A stretch of 63,256 bases of DNA from Rhynchopus sp. YZ270_cl-10 (GCA_964035575.1 CAXIVB010000003.1:1-63256); one strand, 5' to 3'; positions 24,993-36,799 are shown, counted from the stretch's first letter. The notes: generated by a model not told the origin, from the letters alone. Program-made: numbers and translations.

Positions 24993-27900
24993 AAATCACG
25001 ATTTTTTTTCAAAAATATTTTTTTCAAAAAAATCGATTTTAAAATATTGGTTTGGCTTGTGCGGGGACCTGAATCTGGGGCAACATACCCTGTGGGACAT
25101 ACTGGGCCCGATGCAAGGCCGATTTTTCAAAAATATGGTTGCCCCGGTAGACGGTATGGCCCTGCAGGTCAGTGCATCGGGCCAAAAATCATGAAAAAAT
25201 CATGATTTTGGGGTCTGGCACCCCATGGGCACATATATCTGGGGGTGTGAAATATGCATGGAATCGACCGATTGGGGGTGTTATAGGTCCTGGGGGCCCA
25301 CATGGGCCATATTTCACGCTATTGGGTCACGGGAAAGTGATTTTGACATTTTTTCATCGATTTTAGCTGTGAGAACCCTTCAAAAACACTGATTTTGGGG
25401 TGTTTCTGAGACGGTACGCTATACCCAGGGTCATATTAGGTATTAGTCCGGTCGACTTTTTGTAAAAACGACCCCGCAATGGACTCAGGGGTGCCAGATA
25501 GTGTATATGCACCAGAATGGATTCACGGGAAAAGTCAAAATTGGGTGTCAGATACATGCTGCCATAAGTGACGAATTTCAAAAGTTGAGATTTTTCGAAA
25601 ATCAGGGTTCAGTACACGCTGTACCCAATCCTGGGGGCCAAAATTTTCAACTTTTTGAAAAAACGGGCGGTATATGGCCCTAAAGTGTCAAAATGAGTTA
25701 ATTGCGACCTCGGACGGCCTCCGGAGATGAGTAGAAGTTTATTTACTGAAAAAAAAAGTCAAAACACAGGCAAAATCCCACCTTCCACAGGTACAGTCAA
25801 AACTTTTATCCAGATCTCATGTTTTTTCAAAAAATTTTAAATTGTTTTTATGACTAACACCTCCGAAATTTTTCCTGATAAGATGGAATATGGTCCTGTC
25901 GTAGTATGCAGTGTGTTTGCAGGCAAAAATTTGCATTTTCTCGCCCCAGACATTTTTTTATACATAAAAGTGCATAAAGGGACCCCTGACCCCAAAATCC
26001 GGGTTCCAGCTTTTTGAAGGGGTCACCCTACAGGCCACCTCAAAAAGTTGGCCCGTAGGGCCAACTTTTTGAAAAAACGGGGTTGCGATGTGTCCTGGGG
26101 GCCCGAAGGGCCCCCAGGACACATCGCTGGGAAAAAAATATTAGGTTTTTTGGGGTCTATATAGGGTTGCTGTGGGGGTCACATGGCCGAAAAATGGCCA
26201 TTTTTGGCCTATTTTTGGCCATTTTTTTAAGGTAAAAAATCCACTTTTTTTTTGTACATCCCCTTGCCCCCGGTAAAATTTACCAAACATATGGCCCTGT
26301 TGGACATACTGGGCCCATGAGTCGGTCGCTGGATCACCAAACTAGTTGCCCTATTTGCTAAAATCATGTTTTCAGGGTCAAAAATAGGGTGTTTTTTAGG
26401 GTCAAAAATAGGGTGTTTTTCAGGGGTATGTTAACCACGTATGTGTCTTAGGGACCAAATTTTCCAGGAATGTGAACCAATCGGGTCGCAATGGGTCCAG
26501 GGGGCCCGGAGGGCCCCCATGCAGGGAAAATTTGCAACAATCCTGGGCAATGCTGGGGGCCGATAGGGTGTGCCTATACACGTGTTTTTACGTGTTTTTG
26601 GGCACTTTTCAGGATTTTCGAAAATTTTTGCAACACCAAAATCAAAAATTTCGGTCTAGGAGGCCCATATCTGGAAAAAATCGATATTCCAATGGCCTCA
26701 TTGGGACATATTGGGCCCAGGACCCTATTTTCAGGTCCCAGGAAAAGCCAAAACAATAAAAAAAATAGCTCAGGCGACCCCCAAAAATAGGCGAAAAACA
26801 GCCATTTTTAGGGTGTTTTTTAGGGGTATTTTTACACACACAAATTGTTTACCATAGCACACCCCCAGGCTGCCTCAAAATTTTATCTTTATTTGATTTT
26901 TCCAACCCACATAGGGGTATTGGAGGCACAACTTTCACCAAGCCTGGGGAATTCGGCACTGCACACACACAACTGAAAAAGGCAAAAATCACCTGTTTTT
27001 CAAGGTGTCGCAGGGTAAATGTTGTTCCTTAAAAACCAAATTTTTTCTAAAAAATCGGCCCTGCGGGTGAAAAAACGACACTATGGGGGGTATTCCAGGG
27101 TGTGGGGGCCCCAAAAATCCGGTTTAAGACCACGAGAGGGTCCGAATACACACCTGAGAAGGTCCCGGGGAGTAAAAAAATGGCCATTTTTGGGGGGTCA
27201 AAATCTCACTTTTTGGGGGGATGTTTGTATACCCAGTACCGACCCACTAGCTGGGATGCCCAACTTTTCGCGAATATGGGGGCCCGTAGGGCCCCCGGGG
27301 CCCAGGGGGCCCAAAATATCGTGTTGCAGATGCCAGGAGAACATGTTTCAATATTTTGGATACATTTTTCCATAAGGTCATTTTCAAAAGCACTGATTTT
27401 AGGGGTATTGAGCGAGGTACCCATACCCATGGGTTATCCTATATATTAGTTTTCACTCGGATGTGAAAAAACGATGTCGCAATGGATTCAGGGGGCCCAA
27501 ATAGGGTATATGGCCCAGGAAATTTTCAAAAAGTTGACCCAACCAGGTATACAGGCATACAAGCCGGTAGGTCAACAGATAGGGTGTTTTCCGCACCCAA
27601 AATATGGGGTCATGACCATGTGGGTCAGACCTGAATTGGTAAATGTTTCGCACAGGTTTTCGCGAATACCCCCTCTATTCCGAATGCGCTACAAGAGTTT
27701 TAAATTTTTGGCTATTTAGATTCACTTTTAAAAACAAAATGGGTCTCCAGAACACACATGAGGTTCACATGTACCTCTACAGAAACCTTGGTTTTGGTCG
27801 GATTTTGAGGCCAATTTTTGGGTTCCCACCAATTTCCTAGGGTATACTGGGATATTGCCCGTGTGTCCAAAAGTGATTTTTGGGGCCTTAGGACCCCGGA

Positions 27901-28020
27901 GAATCCATTTAACGGTCGTTTTTGCACCGGAAAGACCTATCTAGTACCCAAAAATCGAATTTTCATATTTTTGAAAAAGTGACCAAAAATCGACTTTTTT
28001 TGGTAACATTGTATGGCATA
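24993..28020. repeat. Degenerate satellite-derived spacer
   Basis: Begins with a diverged fourth 401-bp copy (GGGACATACTGGGCCCGATG in place of GGGACATATACACCCG). Similar phrases recur every few hundred bases (GGACATACTGGGCCC, GGGACATATTGGGCCC). Contains several perfect GC-rich hairpins. No RNA gene or credible coding region seen. Confidence 0.6.
26085..26127. repeat. Perfect 20-bp hairpin, GAA loop
   Basis: The arm GCGATGTGTCCTGGGGGCCC is followed by GAA and its exact complement. A 13-bp perfect hairpin with loop GTA lies just before it (26042-26070). Confidence 0.85.
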
Positions 28021-28600
28021 AATTATTCTACATAATGTGTGATGCTTGAATAAAAACTTACGACCCCATAATGTACTCGGAACTCACCCATGTAATTGTT
28101 GAGAAAAAAAAACTTTCCGAAAAAATGAAATTTCAACCCGAATATGCACATTTGGGTCATTTTACGGCTATGTAGGTCATTTTGTATGTGTTTTTCGATT
28201 ATATAGGTGATTAGGATATGTGTGATGCTCAGATTAAATCGTAAGACCCCGCAATTGACTCAAATGTGCCCAAAAACCCTATATACCCAAGATTATTAAC
28301 TTTTCCAGCATATTGGACATCCTTAGGTATGGTTATAAGCCATGATACGGCTATTGCTGGAAAAATAGCCGTAAATTGTGGTTGGTATTGATTTCAGAAA
28401 TTATGTGATGCTTAGATCATGCCATAGACGCTTTTAATGGATTCATATGAGCTCATACTACCCATATACCCCTTCAGAAGCCCCTTTTGACTCTTATGAA
28501 TATCCTTATATAGGCTTCCACTTGTGCAGAACCTTCTCAGTGTACAAGATGTTAGGTACAAAAAAACCATCATATTTTTTACACTACTGGCATGCTTCCC
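28021..28600. other. Spacer with one family B satellite copy
   Basis: GATTAGGATATGTGTGATGCTC through CCCGCAATTGACTC (about 28208-28300) is a family B unit on the other strand. The rest leads into the SL array and carries no recognised gene. Confidence 0.6.
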
Positions 28601-28640
28601 AGGACACGTCTGTACTCAGAACGTTGTAGAGAAAAAAGGC

Positions 28641-28752
28641 AACCAACGATTTCTAAAGCTACAGTTTCTGTACTTCATTGGTATGGAAGCATGAAGATTA
28701 TATCTTCTCACACAACTTTGTCAAACATGGCCAGTTTCGAAAGAGACTGGCC
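28641..28752 (+). ncRNA. SL RNA: Spliced-leader RNA gene
   Basis: Donor of the capped mini-exon trans-spliced to mRNAs. Exon 28641-28680 ends ACAGTTTCTGTACTTCATTG, followed by the GTATGG donor. A second stem-loop, an ACAACTTTGTC Sm-like region and a 10-bp 3' hairpin GGCCAGTTTC/GAGACTGGCC with GAAA loop precede a T6 run. The proximal element ATGCTTCCC lies upstream. Length of about 112 nt suits an SL RNA. It is the first gene of the SL/U6 array. Confidence 0.95.
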
Positions 28753-28837
28753 TTTTTTACGTTAACACGATCGTCTTGTGCACAAGAAGCAAAAAAACCC
28801 ACACAACAACAGCAGAAGTTTAGAACCACATTCAGAC

Positions 28838-28872
28838 CCTGACCCAACTCCAACAAGGGGCCCCTGTCTTGT
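28838..28872 (+). promoter_or_regulatory. Class III upstream element of U6
   Basis: Variant CCTGACCCAACTCCAACAAG with outer dyad ACAAG/CTTGT kept and the centre GGGGCCCCT. Ends 24 nt before the U6 start. Confidence 0.8.
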
Positions 28873-28895
28873 CAACCACCTTGTGCATATATACT

Positions 28896-29000
28896 GGACC
28901 CCAGAAATGGGACATCCGTTAAAATTGGATCGATACAGAGAAGATTAGCATGGTCCCTGCGCAAGGATGACACGCATTAATCGAGAAAGTATCAACTTTT
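28896..29000 (+). ncRNA. U6 snRNA: U6 snRNA
   Basis: Catalytic core RNA of the spliceosome. 5' hairpin CCCAGAAATGGG, then ATACAGAGAAGATTAGCATG and the internal stem-loop TCCCTGCGCAAGGATGAC, all canonical U6. It ends at a T-run. Start set by promoter spacing. Confidence 0.97.
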
Positions 29001-29219
29001 TTTTTGTCCCCCGGATCACACGTATTTTTTACACTGGTGTCTTCTTCATGCTTCCCAGACCAACACATATGTGCAGACATACCCATCACCCACAGGTGGC
29101 AAGTGGCAGGCTGCAGTAACCCATTGAAATATTGGTTTCAAAAAACGACCATATGCTTTATGCTACTGGCATGCTTCCCTGAGCATATACATGTCGAAAG
29201 CTGTGTAGAGAAAAAGAGC

Positions 29220-29331
29220 AACCAACGATTTCTAAAGCTACAGTTTCTGTACTTCATTGGTATGGAAGCATGAAGATTACTCTTCTCACACAACTTTGTC
29301 AAAACATGGCCGGTTTCGAAAGAGACTGGCC
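29220..29331 (+). ncRNA. SL RNA: Spliced-leader RNA gene
   Basis: Exon 29220-29259; 3' hairpin GGCCGGTTTC/GAGACTGGCC with one G-U pair; T6 run; ATGCTTCCC at 29171-29179. A second ATGCTTCCC at 29048-29056 has no obvious RNA of its own. Confidence 0.95.
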
Positions 29332-29653
29332 TTTTTTACGTTAGCATGATCGTCTTGTGCACAAGAAGCAAACCCAAAAACACACACGATTCACACATGA
29401 CATAACACACAAGTGCTTACTGCACCCCATTTTTATATCGCCTGCAAAACCATATTTGTGACACTTGTTCCCCTTCAGAAGCCACTGTTGACTCTGTCGA
29501 ATATCCTTCTGTAGGATCACACTTAAGGATATTTTTATGTAGAACCTTCACAGTGACCAAGATGTCAGGTACGAAAAAGCAACCGTATTATAGACATTGG
29601 CAGAAGGCTTCCCAGAACAAGTGGGTACCTAGAACATTGTAGAGAAAAAGGGC
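29332..29653. other. SL spacer
   Basis: Non-coding spacer. It contains an AGGCTTCCC proximal element for the next SL gene and a leader-like TTCCCCTTCAGAAGCC segment also seen before 28641. Confidence 0.6.
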
Positions 29654-29765
29654 AACCAACGATTTCTAAAGCTACAGTTTCTGTACTTCATTGGTATGGA
29701 AGCATGAAGATTATATTCTTCACACAACTTTGTCAAAACATGGCCAGTTTCGAAAGAGACTGGCC
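29654..29765 (+). ncRNA. SL RNA: Spliced-leader RNA gene
   Basis: Complete exon, donor, 3' hairpin and T-run; proximal element AGGCTTCCC. Confidence 0.95.
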
Positions 29766-30072
29766 TTTTTTACGTTAACATCACCTTGTGCAAACCCAAA
29801 AAACACACATGATTCCCATGTTCTTCGAATATTTTGGTGATTAGGATATGTGTAATGCTCAGATTAAATTGTACGACCACGCAATTGACTCAAATGAGCC
29901 CAAATATCCCGTATTCCCAAGATTTTTGGACTTTCGAGCACATTGGGCATCCTTAGGTATGTTTATAAGCCACTCTACGGCTATGTTAGAAAAAAAACCC
30001 ACCATAATAATGATACATATGGCATGATTCCCAGAACATGTTGGCACTTAGAACATTGTAGAGAAAAAGGGC

Positions 30073-30184
30073 AACCAACGATTTCTAAAGCTACAGTTTC
30101 TGTACTTCATTGGTATGGAAGCATGAAGATTATTCTTCTCACACAACTTTGTCAAAACATGGCCAGTTTCGAAAGAGACTGGCC
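30073..30184 (+). ncRNA. SL RNA: Spliced-leader RNA gene
   Basis: Complete gene; proximal element ATGATTCCC. Its spacer includes one family B satellite unit (about 29834-29960). Confidence 0.95.
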
Positions 30185-30269
30185 TTTTTTACGTTAACAC
30201 GATCGTCTTGTGCACAAGAAGCAAAAAAACCCACACAACAACAGCAGAAGTTTAGAACCACATTCAGAC

Positions 30270-30304
30270 CCTGACCCAACTCCAACAAGGGGCCCCTGTC
30301 TTGT
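30270..30304 (+). promoter_or_regulatory. Class III upstream element of U6
   Basis: Same as 28838-28872. Confidence 0.8.
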
Positions 30305-30327
30305 CAACCACCTTGTGCATATATACT

Positions 30328-30432
30328 GGACCCCAGAAATGGGACATCCGTTAAAATTGGATCGATACAGAGAAGATTAGCATGGTCCCTGCGCAAGGAT
30401 GACACGCATTAATCGAGAAAGTATCAACTTTT
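30328..30432 (+). ncRNA. U6 snRNA: U6 snRNA
   Basis: Second U6 gene of unit 1, same as the first. Confidence 0.97.
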
Positions 30433-30651
30433 TTTTTGTCCCCCGGATCACACGTATTTTTTACACTGGTGTCTTCTTCATGCTTCCCAGACCAACACAT
30501 ATGTGCAGACATACCCATCACCCACAGGTGGCAAGTGGCAGGCTGCAGTGACCCATTGAAATATTGGTTTCAAAAAACGACCATATGGTTTATGCTACTG
30601 GCATGCTTCCCTGAGCATATACATGTCGAAAGCTGTGTAGAGAAAAAGAGC

Positions 30652-30763
30652 AACCAACGATTTCTAAAGCTACAGTTTCTGTACTTCATTGGTATGGAAG
30701 CATGAAGATTACTCTTCTCACACAACTTTGTCAAAACATGGCCGGTTTCGAAAGAGACTGGCC
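30652..30763 (+). ncRNA. SL RNA: Spliced-leader RNA gene
   Basis: 1,432 bp after the gene at 29220; complete. Confidence 0.95.
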
Positions 30764-31085
30764 TTTTTTACGTTAGCATGATCGTCTTGTGCACAAGAAG
30801 CAAACCCAAAAACACACACGATTCACACATGACATAACACACAAGTGCTTACTGCACCCCATTTTTATATCGCCTGCAAAACCATATTTGTGACACTTGT
30901 TCCCCTTCAGAAGCCACTGTTGACTCTGTCGAATATCCTTCTGTAGGATCACACTTAAGGATATTTTTATGTAGAACCTTCACAGTGACCAAGATGTCAG
31001 GTACGAAAAAGCAACCGTATTATAGACATTGGCAGAAGGCTTCCCAGAACAAGTGGGTACCTAGAACATTGTAGAGAAAAAGGGC

Positions 31086-31197
31086 AACCAACGATTTCTA
31101 AAGCTACAGTTTCTGTACTTCATTGGTATGGAAGCATGAAGATTATATTCTTCACACAACTTTGTCAAAACATGGCCAGTTTCGAAAGAGACTGGCC
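31086..31197 (+). ncRNA. SL RNA: Spliced-leader RNA gene
   Basis: 1,432 bp after the gene at 29654; complete. Confidence 0.95.
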
Positions 31198-31504
31198 TTT
31201 TTTACGTTAACATCACCTTGTGCAAACCCAAAAAACACACATGATTCCCATGTTCTTCGAATATTTTGGTGATTAGGATATGTGTAATGCTCAGATTAAA
31301 TTGTACGACCACGCAATTGACTCAAATGAGCCCAAATATCCCGTATTCCCAAGATTTTTGGACTTTCGAGCACATTGGGCATCCTTAGGTATGTTTATAA
31401 GCCACTCTACGGCTATGTTAGAAAAAAAACCCACCATAATAATGATACATATGGCATGATTCCCAGAACATGTTGGCACTTAGAACATTGTAGAGAAAAA
31501 GGGC

Positions 31505-31616
31505 AACCAACGATTTCTAAAGCTACAGTTTCTGTACTTCATTGGTATGGAAGCATGAAGATTATTCTTCTCACACAACTTTGTCAAAACATGGCCAGTT
31601 TCGAAAGAGACTGGCC
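31505..31616 (+). ncRNA. SL RNA: Spliced-leader RNA gene
   Basis: 1,432 bp after the gene at 30073; complete. Confidence 0.95.
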
Positions 31617-31701
31617 TTTTTTACGTTAACACGATCGTCTTGTGCACAAGAAGCAAAAAAACCCACACAACAACAGCAGAAGTTTAGAACCACATTCAGA
31701 C

Positions 31702-31736
31702 CCTGACCCAACTCCAACAAGGGGCCCCTGTCTTGT
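31702..31736 (+). promoter_or_regulatory. Class III upstream element of U6
   Basis: Same as 28838-28872. Confidence 0.8.
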
Positions 31737-31759
31737 CAACCACCTTGTGCATATATACT

Positions 31760-31864
31760 GGACCCCAGAAATGGGACATCCGTTAAAATTGGATCGATAC
31801 AGAGAAGATTAGCATGGTCCCTGCGCAAGGATGACACGCATTAATCGAGAAAGTATCAACTTTT
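31760..31864 (+). ncRNA. U6 snRNA: U6 snRNA
   Basis: Third U6 gene of unit 1. Confidence 0.97.
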
Positions 31865-32083
31865 TTTTTGTCCCCCGGATCACACGTATTTTTTACACTG
31901 GTGTCTTCTTCATGCTTCCCAGACCAACACATATGTGCAGACATACCCATCACCCACAGGTGGCAAGTGGCAGGCTGCAGTAACCCATTGAAATATTGGT
32001 TTCAAAAAACGACCATATGCTTTATGCTACTGGCATGCTTCCCTGAGCATATACATGTCGAAAGCTGTGTAGAGAAAAAGAGC

Positions 32084-32191
32084 AACCAACGATTTCTAAA
32101 GCTACAGTTTCTGTACTTCATTGGTATGGAAGCATGAAGATTACTCTTCTCACACAACTTTGTCAAAACATGGCCGGTTTCGAAAGATTGT
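32084..32191 (+). ncRNA. SL RNA: Variant spliced-leader RNA gene lacking 3' hairpin
   Basis: Equivalent of 440-547; joins the SL array to the 7SL gene of unit 2. Confidence 0.75.
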
Positions 32192-32264
32192 CTTTGTGTG
32201 TCTTTGTGCAAAGCAAAAAAAAAACACACACAAGAAGTGAGGATCTTCAAAACCACGTTTTTGA

Positions 32265-32299
32265 CCTGACCCACCTCCAACTAGACAACCCTGTCTTGT
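32265..32299 (+). promoter_or_regulatory. Class III upstream element of 7SL (unit 2)
   Basis: Same as 621-655. Confidence 0.8.
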
Positions 32300-32322
32300 A
32301 TTCCTACAATATGGTATCTATT

Positions 32323-32635
32323 GAGCCGGGATGTGTTGGCTGCATCCTGAAACCCCTAGCTTCTGGGGGGGCAAGCTTCTCCAGAACTGGGCACTCTTTG
32401 AGGTGGACCAAAGGCACCTTCAACTTCTGTGTTGATGTGTTGTCCGTGTTAGTCTACTGTCCTGTTTGCGGCCTTGGTGTAAACCAGGGCAACAATCAGA
32501 GTGAAATGGGGTGAACCGGGCCAGGCTGGTCTCACAGAGCAGCTCATAACTCCTGCAGTGGACAGTTCAAGGATCGCAGCACAGAGCAGAGTGAGGGTGT
32601 TTCCAACTCAATGGCTTGAACTGGAGAAGCGTTTC
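32323..32635 (+). ncRNA. 7SL RNA: 7SL (SRP) RNA (unit 2)
   Basis: Same sequence as 679-991. Confidence 0.87.
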
Positions 32636-32799
32636 TTTTTTACATTTTTCCATGTGAACATTGTTTCCACATCACCATACACATGTGTTGTTGATACACC
32701 CCACCACGTTGCCCAGACCATTCCTACCCACATTATTCACCACAAGTGGCATGTTTACCAGCACATGTTGGTGCTTAGAGCAATGTTAAGAAAAAGGGC

Positions 32800-32912
32800 A
32801 ACCAACGATTTCTAAAGCTACAGTTTCTGTACTTCATTGGTATGGAAGCATGAAGATTATATTCTTCTCACACAACTTTGTCAAACATGGCCAGCCTCGA
32901 AAGAGACTGGCC
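32800..32912 (+). ncRNA. SL RNA: Divergent spliced-leader RNA gene (unit 2)
   Basis: Same as 1156-1268. Confidence 0.85.
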
Positions 32913-32985
32913 TTTTTTACGTCACCATGAGAAAAAACATTCACACATATGATGCATGTACAAAGTGCACAGGTGTGTGTGTCAC

Positions 32986-33020
32986 CCTGACCCACCTCCA
33001 ACAAGACAACCCTGTCTTGT
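32986..33020 (+). promoter_or_regulatory. Class III upstream element of RNA X copy A (unit 2)
   Basis: Same as 1342-1376. Confidence 0.8.
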
Positions 33021-33043
33021 TTTCCCATACTCTCCCTATGTTT

Positions 33044-33365
33044 GGGTGCTAAGTTAGTGTGCTACTTCGAAACCAAACAACTCGTTCAGCAACAGCTAAA
33101 ACTTGAAAAGACCTTTCTTATCAGAAAATTCTTTACAATTTTTATGATGTGTCCTGCTGTGGGCCTGATATGGCCCAAGGCGGAACCACTTTCATATGAT
33201 GTAAATCCCGTACGTTCGTACAGAATATTACCCATGATGATTATTCTTACATTAGCGTGTAACACTAATTCTGACTGCGTTCTATTTCACACTTCAAATA
33301 TTAGAACTGGATGTGGGGCTGCCAGTTTACTGGTGGTCCCGATCCAGCACACAACGCAAGCACCC
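33044..33365 (+). ncRNA. RNA X copy A (unit 2)
   Basis: Same as 1400-1721. Confidence 0.72.
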
Positions 33366-33655
33366 TTTTTTATATTACCCCACCCAGTACCCCCCCTGTG
33401 TCTGTGTTGTTGCCTAAAAAAGCATCACCTTTTACAGGCTTCCTTGTGGGGAGTGTTCGGTCAAGTGATAGTGATGAAGAAGGACAGGGGCGAGTTTTCT
33501 CGTGAAATGCTTTGAAGCCTCTGACATTGAGAGGCTCGCTCCGACCTCTGTTTTTAATAACCCTTACCGGTAACCACTGTGTATGTATGGTATGTATGGT
33601 ATGTATGATATGTTGCCTTTGTGTGTTTGTTTTTGTTTTGTTAAAAAAGAGGGTA

Positions 33656-33838
33656 TGCCACTCCTGGATGTTGTGCAGCTCCAGGGCAACATGTGTGAAC
33701 GGACCAGGTTGCCCTGGCGACCCGTCACCCCAATGAGAAATTGCGTTAATATCATCAGTGCACAAGGCACTGTATCAGATATTAAGCTGATAAGAACAGA
33801 TAATACACTTGATCTTAGCCAAAAGGCCGAGAAGGTAT
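33656..33838 (-). ncRNA. U2 snRNA: U2 snRNA (unit 2)
   Basis: Same as 2012-2194, including GTATTA in the branch-pairing segment. Confidence 0.94.
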
Positions 33839-34190
33839 GACTTCTTTTTAGTCCATACCGAATTCGACACCCATGTACAGGGAAGCATGATTATGATCAA
33901 TATTACTAGGAAACAACAAGGCAAGCAGATTACACACCCATGTCACAGGGAAGTAAGTGAAGGTGATGATCAATCTTATTAGTAAAAACAAGGCCGCCGA
34001 AGCAGCTACACAAATTGCCAATGTGGCAACGCCGAAGCGGCCCATGGCGGGAATTGGGTAGTTTTCAACCAGCAATCTCTCCACAGCGTCCCTATTTGGT
34101 CATTGCTTATGGAATTATCCCGAGCGCAAGAATACCTCCTTTTCTCCCAGTCGTGTCACAAAGCTATGTCCACAGGGAAGTGTGTTGGGG

Positions 34191-34362
34191 TGGTAACATA
34201 TAGACACCACGTAAAGTTAACACACCAAAACTACCACCGCCAATGTGCCTCCCTATAGACATCTGTGCAGCCGATAGGTGGAACAAACAAGGGCAAGACT
34301 GTACTCTACACAGGATCTGTTTTTGAGTGCATTCGTGTTGAAGATTGTTTTCTTCGGCACAA
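34191..34362 (+). ncRNA. Candidate Sm-class RNA (unit 2)
   Basis: Same as 2547-2718. Confidence 0.3.
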
Positions 34363-34654
34363 GACCAAAGCTGGATGATGACATAGGTTGGGCATGTGCA
34401 GCATGAGCACTTGCGATGATTGTCACATACTTCTTGTATTGTTTTGTCTCTCCCCTGTATGGCGCAGGGAAGAGTACCAGGCACAGCCCTTCCACTTACA
34501 GCTTGTTTTTAAGAAAAAAAACCCTAAAAAAGGCTTCACATGACTTTTTTCACCTTCAAGGACATCTTGATCGATAGTTACCTCACTATCCTCGCTATCA
34601 ACACGCTTCCACGTGTAGCAAAGTGCATACAGCAATAGAACAAAACAGAGCCAT

Positions 34655-34762
34655 ATCACGGTTCTTGCCCATATCGAACTCATCTTTCGCCTTTTACTAA
34701 AGATGACCGTGGGTAAGAGCCACTAAGTGAAAGCATAATTTTTGAAGGGGCCTTTGTGTCTC
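34655..34762 (+). ncRNA. U5 snRNA: U5 snRNA (unit 2)
   Basis: Same as 3011-3118. Confidence 0.92.
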
Positions 34763-34845
34763 ATCTGTTTTTAAGTCTTGACAACCACTATGCTTCCCTG
34801 CTGGTGTTGGAGTTTTGCATGTTGTTAAACTCAGCTAGAGGTTAC

Positions 34846-35000
34846 ATACCTTACTGGTGTCTGACCTGATCAACAAGGGCGTCGACACACCAGTGGCCCT
34901 TGCATTGCACTGCGCAGGGGATACTGGTGGCACTAGCTTCGGCTGGCTTGCACAGTGAAATTTTTGACAGCGGCGGTGCTGTGCTTTGCACAAACCCGCC
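34846..35000 (+). ncRNA. U1 snRNA: U1 snRNA (unit 2)
   Basis: Same as 3202-3356, including the altered 5' end. Confidence 0.87.
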
Positions 35001-35289
35001 TTTTTAAACAAACAAACAAACCAAAACAAACGTGATCACACAAACCATCATGTCACCCAGTAAACCCAGTAAACCCAGCACACTGGTCTAGAGGGATCGA
35101 CCACTGAGTGGTGACCTGTGAGCACACAGGCACCTGCTCCGATGCAGTAGTGCAGCGCACTAAGTGCTGTGCTAAGGACTGGCCAAACTTGTTAAACCTG
35201 CTGACCCACAAACCGGTTTTCACAACCGAAGCAAAAACAAGCTCAGAAATAAAAAGCTCTTCAAAGGTTTTCGAACCTGACTCAGTATT

Positions 35290-35408
35290 GGATTCGGCCA
35301 TACTCTGGTGAATACACCTCATCCCGCCTGATTTGAGAAGTTAAGCACCAGCAGGCCTGGATAGTACTGGCGTGGGTGACCAGCTGGGAAGTCCGGGTGC
35401 TTGAATCC
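35290..35408 (+). rRNA. 5S rRNA: 5S rRNA (unit 2, copy 1)
   Basis: Same as 3646-3764. Confidence 0.97.
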
Positions 35409-35513
35409 TTTTTGCTTTTCTTCCGTGTTGGTGTGTGGTTTTAGGACATCCAGACCCTGACCCACCTCCAACAAGACAACCCTGTCTTGTATCCCTGTGT
35501 TTGTTGCACTATC

Positions 35514-35974
35514 CAGAGAGCAGAAATGAGGGGAGACTACACCACCGACGGTGCTTCAGCCTACAGGAGCATGCTGGAATGTGAATGCTGCATGACAGCA
35601 TTCACAATTTCACCTTTGGTGAGATGGAGATGAGCGCAAAGGTGCAAAAATGCACAACAAAAACTGAGGAAGAGGCATCCATACTCCCCAGAAGGGACGT
35701 GCGCACCTGCAGCCAAAAATTCTCCTGTGCTTAATATCATGCGCGCTGGGGATGCCGAAATAGCTAAACTGTTGCAAGAAGTGGGACTAATTCCCAGGCA
35801 GTTGCCCTGTACAACATGCAAGTCCACAATGCCAGAAACACTGTACTGGACACCAAGATACTCCAAGAAGATCGCAAACTGGCCTTATTTTAGGTGAAAT
35901 GACCTAATGCAGAGTGCAGCGGAACAGGGGAGACAAATAAAGTTTCCTGTACCATGCAACACCCAAGACCTTTT
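35514..35974 (+). ncRNA. RNA Z copy 1 (unit 2)
   Basis: Same as 3870-4330; class III element at 35456-35490. Confidence 0.5.
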
Positions 35975-36044
35975 GCACAAGTGAAGCAAAAACAAGCTCA
36001 GAAATAAAAAGCTCTTCAAAGGTTTTCGAACCTGACTCAGTATT

Positions 36045-36163
36045 GGATTCGGCCATACTCTGGTGAATGCACCTCATCCCGCCTGATTTGAGAAGTTAAG
36101 CACCAGCAGGCCTGGATAGTACTGGCGTGGGTGACCAGCTGGGAAGTCCGGGTGCTTGAATCC
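36045..36163 (+). rRNA. 5S rRNA: 5S rRNA (unit 2, copy 2)
   Basis: Same as 4401-4519. Confidence 0.97.
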
Positions 36164-36268
36164 TTTTTGCTTTTCTTCCGTGTTGGTGTGTGGTTTTAGG
36201 ACATCCAGACCCTGACCCACCTCCAACAAGACAACCCTGTCTTGTATCCCTGTGTTTGTTGCACTATC

Positions 36269-36729
36269 CAGAGAGCAGAAATGAGGGGAGACTACACCAC
36301 CGACGGTGCTTCAGCCTACAGGAGCATGCTGGAATGTGAATGCTGCATGACAGCATTCACAATTTCACCTTTGGTGAGATGGAGATGAGCGCAAAGGTGC
36401 AAAAATGCACAACAAAAACTGAGGAAGAGGCATCCATACTCCCCAGAAGGGACGTGCGCACCTGCAGCCAAAAATTCTCCTGTGCTTAATATCATGCGCG
36501 CTGGGGATGCCGAAATAGCTAAACTGTTGCAAGAAGTGGGACTAATTCCCAGGCAGTTGCCCTGTACAACATGCAAGTCCACAATGCCAGAAACACTGTA
36601 CTGGACACCAAGATACTCCAAGAAGATCGCAAACTGGCCTTATTTTAGGTGAAATGACCTAATGCAGAGTGCAGCGGAACAGGGGAGACAAATAAAGTTT
36701 CCTGTACCATGCAACACCCAAGACCTTTT
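36269..36729 (+). ncRNA. RNA Z copy 2 (unit 2)
   Basis: Same as 4625-5085; class III element at 36211-36245. Confidence 0.5.
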
Positions 36730-36799
36730 GCACAAGTGAAGCAAAAACAAGCTCAGAAATATAAAGCTCTTCAAAGGTTTTCCACCCAGACCCATTATT

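Larger units (their letters stand above)
28641..32195 (+). repeat. SL/U6 array with 1,432-bp period
   Basis: The segment SL-U6-SL-SL repeats every 1,432 bp (U6 at 28896, 30328, 31760). The middle copy differs at two visible bases near 30549 and 30588. Confidence 0.93.
679..32322. repeat. Small-RNA tandem unit 1 (31.6 kb)
   Basis: First complete period of the array, measured from the 7SL start to the next 7SL start. The same order of RNA genes, satellites and transposons follows in unit 2. By eye the two units are almost identical. The differences seen are one 73-bp minisatellite repeat in each of the two transposon copies, one fewer U6-bearing segment in the SL/U6 array of unit 2, and a few single-base changes. 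Such near-identity implies recent duplication or continuing homogenisation. Confidence 0.95.

Noticed and set aside
24993-28020. Protein gene or retroelement in the 3-kb spacer
   Set aside because: No frame longer than about 120 codons, no conserved motifs, and base composition like degenerate satellites.
28641-28752. Dinoflagellate spliced leader
   Set aside because: The dinoflagellate leader CCGTAGCCATTTTGGCTCAAG-type sequence is absent; the exon matches Euglenozoa.
29048-29170. A separate Sm-class RNA after the first ATGCTTCCC upstream of SL
   Set aside because: Only about 70 bp remain before the next proximal element, and no Sm site or terminal stem is present.
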